Shown here: piece by piece, positions 9,667 to 16,860 of the stretch
How the letters are laid out: each line of letters starts with the position of its first letter
Position numbering within the stretch: the stretch's first letter is position 1
IMG/VR virus record: IMGVR_UViG_3300028392_000124
Location: 1-40,895 of that record
Direction: 5' to 3' (one strand)
Source: a virus
DNA length: 40,895 nt
Translations under genes and position numbers: made by a program
The notes under the pieces: model-generated
The model's database searches: none
Seen by the model: the letters and a program-made list of their open reading frames with translations, nothing else
Told to the model about the DNA's origin: nothing

Positions 9667-9694
9667 TTTAAATTTGTTTTAATGTTTGTTTGTT

Positions 9695-10744
9695 TTATTT
9701 TTTCCTAATTCGTAAACCACCATCAAAATCATCATTACTCATTACTCTCATTTTAGGACCATCACTATTATTTGTAACTTCTTTAGAATCTCTAACATTC
9801 ATATCAATGTTTTTCATTCCTTTAATCACATTATTAGTAGAATCTGCTTTACCTTGTTCATAAAAAAACTTAGCAAAACCATCTGGGTCTCTAAACATAG
9901 CCAAAGCTTTGTGATAACTATGAGCGTCTTTCAACACTCCATTCTCATCTAAATGTTTTTGAATCACCGAAGATATATCTGATTGAACCGTTTTGGTTTC
10001 ATTTACATCTTTAGGTTTATAAACTTGTTTTTTATCTCCTAAGTTAAATTCAAATCCTTTGAACTCGTTAGAAAATAACTGCGAAGTTTTATCATCAAAC
10101 ACTTTTGCTTTAGCTTGAGCAATTTGCTCCGCTTGTTTTGATTGTGTTTCATATTCTTGATAGAAACTAAATGCTTTTTTATAATCTTCTGTAACTTCAG
10201 CTGCTTTAGACCCTAAATCAACCTTATATTGTTCCTTCAGACCATTTAGATACTCTTTAGCTCTAAACAATTCTTCTTTTAAAGCCACCTGCTTTTTTTT
10301 AATTTCTCTGTCGTCATCAATTTCTTCATCAAAAGAATATTCTTCTTCTAGTAAGTAATCAATATCAGCATCGTCAAGATGTGGCTTTGTTTGTTTGTAG
10401 TACTCTTTTAATGTTTCAGTACTATTTGCTTTATCCCAGTCTTTGTTAATTTTAATGTAGTTGTCTACACCATACTCCATTAACTTTTTTACATCCTCTG
10501 GAAGCTCAGCTTGTTTTTCATTCTGTGTAAGAACTTCGTCTAATGACTGGTATTCTTTTTGATACCTATCTTTTAAATAATTAAGGACTCTAGCATCGTC
10601 AATATCATTTACTACAGGTTCAACTACATCTTCATTCGTACTCTCATCTTTTAAACCATTTTCAAAATCTGCTTGAATCTGTGCTTCTTGCTCTTGAATT
10701 GAAGCTGGTTCTTCAGCATCAACTACTTTAAATGTCATTCCCAT
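9695..10744 (-). CDS. Scaffold-like acidic coiled-coil head protein
   Basis: 349 aa, acidic, with long helical stretches rich in Glu, Lys and Gln (for example the segment from about 145 to 215). The start is MGMTFKVVDAEEPASIQEQE and the end is a basic tail GGLRIRKK. Position between portal and capsid genes, composition, and the short basic C-terminus that could bind capsid protein are all typical of phage scaffolding proteins, which guide shell assembly and then leave. No protease gene is seen next to it. The gene has a TACCTTTG box 30 nt upstream of its ATG. Sequence identity to a named family was not recognised. Confidence 0.65.
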   Translation of the reverse strand: MGMTFKVVDAEEPASIQEQEAQIQADFENGLKDESTNEDVVEPVVNDIDDARVLNYLKDRYQKEYQSLDEVLTQNEKQAELPEDVKKLMEYGVDNYIKINKDWDKANSTETLKEYYKQTKPHLDDADIDYLLEEEYSFDEEIDDDREIKKKQVALKEELFRAKEYLNGLKEQYKVDLGSKAAEVTEDYKKAFSFYQEYETQSKQAEQIAQAKAKVFDDKTSQLFSNEFKGFEFNLGDKKQVYKPKDVNETKTVQSDISSVIQKHLDENGVLKDAHSYHKALAMFRDPDGFAKFFYEQGKADSTNNVIKGMKNIDMNVRDSKEVTNNSDGPKMRVMSNDDFDGGLRIRKK

Positions 10745-10773
10745 AATGTATTTGTATTAAATTAAATTTTTTG

Positions 10774-10797
10774 CAAAGGTATATAAATTATTTTTAT
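10774..10797 (-). promoter_or_regulatory. Promoter candidate for scaffold and capsid genes
   Basis: On the minus strand the -7 box TACCTTTG lies at 10774-10781. A TTG that overlaps the end of the portal gene is about 17 nt upstream. Spacing is slightly short for the Bacteroidota consensus. It would drive extra transcription of scaffold and capsid. Confidence 0.5.
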
Positions 10798-13217
10798 TCA
10801 ACTTTAAACAAGTCATCCATACCACCTAGACTATCTTCCTCATTAAAATCTATAGGACTTAAATCTTGTTGTCTTTGATTTATCATCTTACTTTGCTGAG
10901 TAGCTTGTAGTTTAGTTCTGGTATCTTTCCTATCCTCTTTATCCATATCTTTTTTATGAATTAAATCCATCTCAGCTTGTTTTACTTGACCTTGAAAACC
11001 TTGTTGTAACTTGATAAGTTCTGATTTATATTGAAACTCCATCTGCATTTTTTCCATATCCATTTGATGTTTCATTTGTTCTAATTGTGCATCACCTTGA
11101 GAAGTTGCTTGTATAACTTGAAGTTTACCTTGAGATGTAGCTTGAGCAAGTTGAGCTTGACTTTGAGCCTGGCTTTGCATTGTCTTAGCTTGTAACTCTT
11201 GGTCTCTTTCCTCTTTACGTTTCTTCTTAACTTTTAGTAACTGAGATGCTATTTTAATATTCTTCACATTACGAATATCTATTGCATCATCTATATCAAT
11301 TTTACCTGCTGCTAATGCTGCTTGAATGTTTTGATTTAACAACTGAGTTTCTTCTTCGTCTGGCATTAAATTAATGTATATACCAAAGTTGTACAAGTGT
11401 AGGTCTTTAATTTTATTAATTACATCTATACTTCCTCCTCCAATCATTAATGCAAAATCATCACGCATATCAGAGTACTCAAGAAGGTCTGACATTCTAT
11501 AACATATACATTCAGCAATCCTTCTAGTCATAAATAAACCACTTTGAAGAATATGTCTTGTAGCTGTGTTAGAGTTTAAAGCTGCTAGTTTTTGAAGACC
11601 TACTAAACTATTCTCATCTGGCATACTTCCATCACGAGCCTCATTAAGACCTGTGCTTTGACGAATCATATCTAGGTAGTGATTATACATACCAAGAAGA
11701 CTTTGTAGCTTAGCGTTAGCTCCTGAAGCTGTAAGCTCTTGAATTGGCATACGAGCATTATTAAACTCTCCATCTTCTGTGTAACTTCTTCCTACAACTG
11801 ACCCTGTTTGAAAATATAAATTTAATGCTTGTTCTGGACTATATGTTTGACCATTTCCTAAATTCACACCATTTAATCCATCTATATCTAAGAATACACC
11901 ATCAGGTTTCATTCCAGAGATAACTTGCTGTAGCTTTAAGTGTGTAAGTTGTATTTGGTCTGCAAAAGGAATCATTCTTTTAACTAATGAATCTATTGCT
12001 CCTCTGTACATTCTTGGAGCTGACATAACGTATGGAGGGTAAACTTTAGATATAGCAGATTTAGGTCTAACCATATTTTTCATTACCTCCCACTTTAGCA
12101 AGTAATTTGTACCCATAACCAATATTCCCTCAAACCAAACATCTATTCTTTTAGATATTTTTTCAAATTGAGCATCATCAGTTTTAGGTCCTTGAAAGCT
12201 ATCATCTCTCTCAATTACTTTATCTCCACCGTTAGCATTTCTTTTTTTCTTATAAACTACATTCAAATCACTTTTGTATGAGAAGAACAATAGTGTTGCT
12301 GAATTGTTTCTAATGTTTCCTCCTAATATTGTACCTCCTTGAATGTTTTGGTAAGCATCCCATTTAGAAGCTAACTTAGAAATTTCTTTAATCTCTTCTT
12401 GAGTTAAATTAGGATTTAATTTTTTTAGCTCTGTAATAGGCACATTTTTAACCTCTCCAAAATAATAACAATCTTGAAAAGTAGGGTCTTCAGTTGGACT
12501 AAATACCATATTTGCAGGATCGCAATATTCTATTCTAACTCCATTGTGTGTATCAAAAGAATGTCTAACTGCTGAAACACCTAATATAACTTGGTCTTCA
12601 TCTGTTCTTCTTTTAATTAAATCGTAGTTATTTATATTTAAAACATTCTCAATAGCTTTTTCCTCAGCAATCTCAATCTCATCCTTGTAGAACTCCATGT
12701 GCAAATCAAGCTCTTGCTTGTTCTGTGGCATTTCTTCTTCAGGAATTGGATACATATCAATACCTAATAAATTCTTAGCATCTTTCAATAGAGGAGCAGC
12801 TACCATAGCTTTCTCTACCTCTGTCTTATATCTATTCTTTTTATCTGAAGATATGTTATCTACTGCCTCTGCTTTAACTTCATATTGCCTAGTAGACATT
12901 CCATTAACAACTATATCAACAAACTTAGGTATAATTGGAAGTGGTGTCCAATCTAAATTAAGGTAAGAAATATCTCCATTAACAGACATCTCTTTCTTAT
13001 ATTTTTGAACTGATTGTTCTCCTCTTGCGTATAATCGCAATTTATGGAAGTGGTCTCTTGTAGTATAAAACCTTGAACCGTTTAATGATGTTTTTCTGAA
13101 CCATTCCGCTGTAATTGCTTGCCCCACGCTCCTACCATAATCCTCACTTTTCTTTATCTCATCAGTAGCTAGTTGATCAGGAAAATATATGTTAGGCATA
13201 GTTAAATCTTGATTCAT
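10794..13217 (-). CDS. Portal protein
   Basis: 807 aa, in the size range of crAss-like portals. The block isYLNLDWTPLPIIPKFVDIVVNG at about residues 84-107 is a portal signature of this phage group. The centre is alpha-helical, with a stem and wing region and DgsmPDENSLVGLQKLAALNSNTA near 528-551. The C-terminus (about 660-760) is a long coiled coil rich in Gln, Met and Ala with the repeated short unit Q-A-T-S-Q-G. The dodecameric portal forms the DNA channel at one capsid vertex and docks TerL. It lies 12 nt downstream of TerL and before scaffold and capsid, the usual order. Confidence 0.85.
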   Translation of the reverse strand: MNQDLTMPNIYFPDQLATDEIKKSEDYGRSVGQAITAEWFRKTSLNGSRFYTTRDHFHKLRLYARGEQSVQKYKKEMSVNGDISYLNLDWTPLPIIPKFVDIVVNGMSTRQYEVKAEAVDNISSDKKNRYKTEVEKAMVAAPLLKDAKNLLGIDMYPIPEEEMPQNKQELDLHMEFYKDEIEIAEEKAIENVLNINNYDLIKRRTDEDQVILGVSAVRHSFDTHNGVRIEYCDPANMVFSPTEDPTFQDCYYFGEVKNVPITELKKLNPNLTQEEIKEISKLASKWDAYQNIQGGTILGGNIRNNSATLLFFSYKSDLNVVYKKKRNANGGDKVIERDDSFQGPKTDDAQFEKISKRIDVWFEGILVMGTNYLLKWEVMKNMVRPKSAISKVYPPYVMSAPRMYRGAIDSLVKRMIPFADQIQLTHLKLQQVISGMKPDGVFLDIDGLNGVNLGNGQTYSPEQALNLYFQTGSVVGRSYTEDGEFNNARMPIQELTASGANAKLQSLLGMYNHYLDMIRQSTGLNEARDGSMPDENSLVGLQKLAALNSNTATRHILQSGLFMTRRIAECICYRMSDLLEYSDMRDDFALMIGGGSIDVINKIKDLHLYNFGIYINLMPDEEETQLLNQNIQAALAAGKIDIDDAIDIRNVKNIKIASQLLKVKKKRKEERDQELQAKTMQSQAQSQAQLAQATSQGKLQVIQATSQGDAQLEQMKHQMDMEKMQMEFQYKSELIKLQQGFQGQVKQAEMDLIHKKDMDKEDRKDTRTKLQATQQSKMINQRQQDLSPIDFNEEDSLGGMDDLFKVE

Positions 13218-13229
13218 ATATGTTTTTCT

Positions 13230-15497
13230 TTATTTTAGTAATTCGCTGTGCATTCCTTTATTAGAATATCTTGCAAAATTAAACATTATTTCGGTATTAT
13301 TTCGTATGGGTTTTGTAACGTATGTTTGATTAGCCATAATAGCAAGACCACTACTGATGGTTGCATCAAATTTTGTACGGTTAGCAATATCAAAATTAGC
13401 CCAATCTAAAAGAGTTCTATTAAAATACATATTACCAACACTACCTTCTTCTCTAAACTCGCCACTATAATCTACTCCTACATATTGATTTATATATGCC
13501 TCAATAGCATTTGCTTGTAACTCAATAGTTTGCGTAGATGATGGAATCCCTCCTAATTCTTTTTCTGAGGAAGACAAATCATTCTTATGTTTGTCTGGTC
13601 TATTCAAAGAGAAACCACGATACCCTCTATTGGAAAAATACTTTAACTGACCTACTTTGTTATTCTCAATTAAAATTGGCATACCATAAAACACACAAGC
13701 CATTAAACAATTCTCATAAAACTCCTCTGAAGTTCTTGGTCTTGCAATGTATTCTAAAAAAAAATGATTACTAGGTGCGTCATCCATATTAAATTTTGTT
13801 AGTCCGTGAAAAGAACCTTTAGATCCTCCTCCTCCAACTACACCTGATATGTCATAAGTATCACAACCAAAGCTCCCAACGTGTGCGTTACCTGCATATT
13901 TCCTCCCATTTTTTATCTCTATGTTATTACGCATTCCAGGCTTAGGTAGCCAAGTGGTTTTAAAATCTCCATCATTACAAGGTGTCCATATAACCTCTGT
14001 ATCTTTTATACCATTCTTCCAAGAAAACTTACCTGTTGTAATTACTCTTGAGTGTTCTAAACCATCATTATAATCTATCTGTTCGTATATCTTTGAAAGG
14101 TCAAACAAACTATTCTTAGCTTCATCACGAAATGCGTGTCCTTCTGTTCTAGGATTTTGTCTGTAAAACTCATTTAACGCATCAGAATCTTTTTTTAAAC
14201 TCTCTACGCTATTCTCAAAATAATCTAATACTCCATCAAGAATATAACCTCCTTGAATATCTTTAATAGGTTTCTCAGGAGTTCTAAATACAGGGAAACC
14301 ATAAATATCAATGTACCCCTCAAAGTTCCACTCCATAGGTATGAATAAAGCATAAAGACCACTCATAGTCCTTCCGTTCTTATCTCTCTTGGTTACATCA
14401 CTATTGTAGTATAATTTTTTAAAGTTATCACCTCCATTTGCTTGAGAATTACAAGTACTTCCCATCATACACTTCCCTATAAGTTTACGACCAACTCTTA
14501 AACAAGTTTGTGTTACTTTCCAGTTATTTGAAATGTTATTTGGTCTTAACCATTTCCCACTTTCATCGTGCACAAGTAGTTTTAATTTTTCCCCATCATA
14601 AGAGTTATCTCCTGTGTTAGCCCAGTCAATAGAAGTATCTAATCCTTCCATCTCATCTTGAGCATCAGACATATTATTCTTTGTGATTTTAGACGCTGGA
14701 ACACGGTAAGATATTTCTGTTTTAGGTTTATCCATACCATCCATAATCGGTTTAAAGAAAAAAGGGTAATTACTTGAGATTGGAACTACTTTATCAGTAA
14801 ACATTTTCTTAGCATCACCTCCTGTTTTAGAAAGGATACCAAGCCTACTATCTTTAGATATTGTAGCTACATTTACAAGTTCAGAACTACCCATAAAAGA
14901 AAATCCAGAACGTCTATTCTTTAAGTAACAAATACCAAAACTCCTATCATCTGCTTTACAAGCCTCCCAAAATATCCAATAAATTCTATTGCTCTCTCTA
15001 AATTCAGGAAGACCAATATCAATCTTTGTCCATTGAAGGTACATATAGTGAGAACCTGTAATGTAAGAGGGTTTTCCATTATTCATAAAAAACATTCCTT
15101 CATCTCTCTTATTAAATTCTTCTTCTATGTAATCTACCCATTTACCTTTAAATTCTTTAGGCATACTATTCCATTGAAAGATAGTCTTGATTTTTGATAG
15201 TTCTTTAGGGTATTCATCAGCTTCCCAATATTGCTCTTCAGGTTTTTTGTCTCTAATTTTTACTTTATTTGGGACAGAAGGTAATGCAACTTTAAGACCT
15301 TGTATGTTATATATCTCTCCTATAGTTCCATCTTTGGATATTACAACTACATCAAACTCTTGATTATATCCATATTCCCACCCCTTCTTTTTATTTCTTT
15401 TATCTATTTCTTTTTGAGGAATTAAATCTATTACAGTGTAAAGACTACTTTCCTTTGTTGCTTCGTTTTTCAGCAAAGCTTTCAAATTTTGGCTCAT
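13230..15497 (-). CDS. terL: Terminase large subunit (TerL)
   Basis: 755 aa from the chosen start MSQNLKALLK. The ATPase has a degenerate Walker A-like segment KNRRSGFSFMGSSE (about 193-206) and Walker B LLVHDE with the acidic pair at about 311-312. The RNase H-like nuclease begins with FGCDTYD, whose first Asp (about 546) is the expected metal ligand. Length and motifs match crAss-like TerL. It drives DNA into the prohead at the portal and cuts the concatemer. An upstream in-frame ATG at 15524 would add nine residues and deepen the overlap with the preceding gene from 53 to 80 nt, so I prefer 15497. Portal follows after 12 nt. Confidence 0.87.
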   Translation of the reverse strand: MSQNLKALLKNEATKESSLYTVIDLIPQKEIDKRNKKKGWEYGYNQEFDVVVISKDGTIGEIYNIQGLKVALPSVPNKVKIRDKKPEEQYWEADEYPKELSKIKTIFQWNSMPKEFKGKWVDYIEEEFNKRDEGMFFMNNGKPSYITGSHYMYLQWTKIDIGLPEFRESNRIYWIFWEACKADDRSFGICYLKNRRSGFSFMGSSELVNVATISKDSRLGILSKTGGDAKKMFTDKVVPISSNYPFFFKPIMDGMDKPKTEISYRVPASKITKNNMSDAQDEMEGLDTSIDWANTGDNSYDGEKLKLLVHDESGKWLRPNNISNNWKVTQTCLRVGRKLIGKCMMGSTCNSQANGGDNFKKLYYNSDVTKRDKNGRTMSGLYALFIPMEWNFEGYIDIYGFPVFRTPEKPIKDIQGGYILDGVLDYFENSVESLKKDSDALNEFYRQNPRTEGHAFRDEAKNSLFDLSKIYEQIDYNDGLEHSRVITTGKFSWKNGIKDTEVIWTPCNDGDFKTTWLPKPGMRNNIEIKNGRKYAGNAHVGSFGCDTYDISGVVGGGGSKGSFHGLTKFNMDDAPSNHFFLEYIARPRTSEEFYENCLMACVFYGMPILIENNKVGQLKYFSNRGYRGFSLNRPDKHKNDLSSSEKELGGIPSSTQTIELQANAIEAYINQYVGVDYSGEFREEGSVGNMYFNRTLLDWANFDIANRTKFDATISSGLAIMANQTYVTKPIRNNTEIMFNFARYSNKGMHSELLK

Positions 15498-15738
15498 CTT
15501 TAGTTGAATTAGGATTATCTTCAAGAATGTCTTGTTCTCTTTGTATCTTATCTAAAATATAAAAAGCATCATCAAGAGCTGTTTTCTTTGCAAGTACAGC
15601 ATTACGCATTTTGTCAGCTGTTATATCTACATCGTCATTGTCGGATATAATTTCATCAGCAAGAACTTTTATAAGTTCTGTAACAGATTTATAAGCAGCT
15701 TGAATAATCTGCTCTTTTAATTCTTTATGATTATACAT
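15445..15738 (-). CDS. Small terminase-like protein candidate
   Basis: 97 aa, helical and Asp/Glu/Lys-rich. The region dDVDITADKMRNAVLAKKTALDDAFYIL (about 35-62) resembles small proteins encoded just before TerL in other Bacteroidota phages, which makes a TerS-like or TerL-partner role the best guess. No classical HTH can be pointed out with confidence. Its 3' end overlaps the TerL start by 53 nt in another frame, so the two are probably translationally coupled. The C-terminal tail is charged and likely disordered. Confidence 0.6.
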   Translation of the reverse strand: MYNHKELKEQIIQAAYKSVTELIKVLADEIISDNDDVDITADKMRNAVLAKKTALDDAFYILDKIQREQDILEDNPNSTKDEPKFESFAEKRSNKGK

Positions 15739-16314
15739 TTAATTTAATTTAATTACTATATCATTGTCTGTCATTCTATATAGCTTCTCATCATCTATCT
15801 CGAAAGCATACTCACTATTCTTTTTAAAACCGACTATATCTCCAGGTTTAAAACCTAACGCTATTAAAGCAGGACATCCATATATCAATTCTCCAGAATG
15901 TTTCTCTTCTTTTTCTGTGTCGTAAAGCATTTCTCCTTGTTTGTTTTCTATTGGTCTCACGAAACAATAATTTAAGTTTGAAGACCATTCACTGCCCTCC
16001 TCATCTTTTCTTTTTAAATATATTCTTTCAGGACTAACCACATAATCACCATCTCTAAAATACTCTGGACTTTGCGTTTGTCTTCCCTTCATGTCGTAGT
16101 AAGTTCTAAATACATTGTGGTGTAACACTACTATATCTCCAACCTCAATATTTCCTTGATAATTTATAGGAAGTTCTTTTACTTTACCAAACCTATTAAC
16201 GTGTTTTGATGATTCTAAAGAAGTGTTTACTGTAAACTGTAAACCATCAACTATTTTAAAATTGTTGTATTTTTCCCCATAAGGAGAAATTATAAAATTG
16301 TATGGACTCCTCAT
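15739..16314 (-). CDS. GroES-fold-like protein (two-domain)
   Basis: 191 aa. Two segments read like co-chaperonin domains. The first has IEVGDIVVLHHNVFRTYYD (about 56-74) and then dGDYVVsPERIYLkR. The second, near the C-terminus (about 151-189), has FKPGDIVGFKKNSEYAFEIDDEKLYRMTDNDIVI. It reproduces the GroES order G-D-x-V-x-F, I-D-x-E-x-L, M-x-x-x-D-I. I infer a duplicated or elaborated GroES fold, distinct from the canonical GroES at 25.8 kb. It may help fold head proteins or be a structural component; the fold call is mine from pattern reading. Coupled to the 75-aa gene by a TAATG overlap. Confidence 0.55.
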   Translation of the reverse strand: MRSPYNFIISPYGEKYNNFKIVDGLQFTVNTSLESSKHVNRFGKVKELPINYQGNIEVGDIVVLHHNVFRTYYDMKGRQTQSPEYFRDGDYVVSPERIYLKRKDEEGSEWSSNLNYCFVRPIENKQGEMLYDTEKEEKHSGELIYGCPALIALGFKPGDIVGFKKNSEYAFEIDDEKLYRMTDNDIVIKLN

Positions 16315-16541
16315 TAGTAATTTATATTAAATTCAACAAGGATTGGTAGGTTTTTATTTGGATTTTTCCATACCACTATTTCTTTACTCGCATTCTCTAT
16401 CCATACATAGTATCCATCACCAATATCTGTAATAGCGTGTATGACATTAGACCCTCCTAATACTTCTTGTCCAACTATATAGTGCATTGAGTTTTTATAA
16501 TCAAGACCAATAGTTATCTTTCTTATTTCATTTTTATTCAT
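16314..16541 (-). CDS. Small conserved protein before packaging genes
   Basis: 75 aa, beta-rich, with KITIGLDYKNSMHYIVGQEVLGG at the N-terminus and VEFNINY at the very end. I do not recognise a named domain. It is the first gene of the packaging unit: a TAAATTTG box lies 26 nt upstream, and its stop overlaps the next start (TAATG), so it is co-translated with the GroES-like protein. Confidence 0.6.
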   Translation of the reverse strand: MNKNEIRKITIGLDYKNSMHYIVGQEVLGGSNVIHAITDIGDGYYVWIENASKEIVVWKNPNKNLPILVEFNINY

Positions 16542-16567
16542 TTTATTTTATTTTATTTAATTCCTTG

Positions 16568-16575
16568 CAAATTTA
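16568..16575 (-). promoter_or_regulatory. Bacteroidota -7 box TAAATTTG
   Basis: TAAATTTG on the minus strand in the 45-nt gap before the packaging genes. A TTTG occurs about 16 nt upstream, a little closer than the consensus. It probably starts the packaging and head transcript. Confidence 0.55.
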
Positions 16576-16586
16576 TGCTTTTTATA

Positions 16587-16856
16587 TTAAACAAAACTTT
16601 TTACTAAAATAATTTCTTTTTCTTCTTCAATAGGAATATTGTTTTTAAATAACTCTTTAAAATCAATTTTTTTATTTAACCAAGTCTTTAAAATGTCAGT
16701 TGTTATCAATTCAAAATCAATAAAACTACTCTCTATAGGGTTTTCAAGTTCTAAAGTTCCAGAAGTATCTCCACAAATCCACTCAATAGATTTTATTACA
16801 TTGGTTAATCCTTCAAATAGCTCAACATAATAAACATTTAATATTTTTAATTCCAT
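16587..16856 (-). CDS. Small fibre-associated protein (DUF7936-like)
   Basis: 89 aa. The pattern vIKSIEWICGDTSGTLELENP then SSFIDFELITTDILKTWLNKK resembles a small phage protein usually encoded beside tail-fibre genes (W-x-x-x-g-x-x-g-x-v-x-L, then fi-f-x-x-L-t-x-x-v-l-x-W), listed from memory as DUF7936. It could be a fibre chaperone or baseplate-attached protein. It follows the 976-aa fibre gene with 4 nt between them, which supports a shared job. Confidence 0.55.
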   Translation of the reverse strand: MELKILNVYYVELFEGLTNVIKSIEWICGDTSGTLELENPIESSFIDFELITTDILKTWLNKKIDFKELFKNNIPIEEEKEIILVKSFV

Positions 16857-16860
16857 AATT

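Noticed and set aside
12697-12966. Plus-strand frame in the portal gene, and similar frames at 3092, 4434, 13538, 26786
   Set aside because: Lie wholly inside well-supported opposite-strand genes and have random composition.
15498-15524. TerL start at 15524
   Set aside because: Would add MKIILIQLK and increase overlap with the preceding gene to 80 nt; MSQNLKALLK gives the more family-like beginning.
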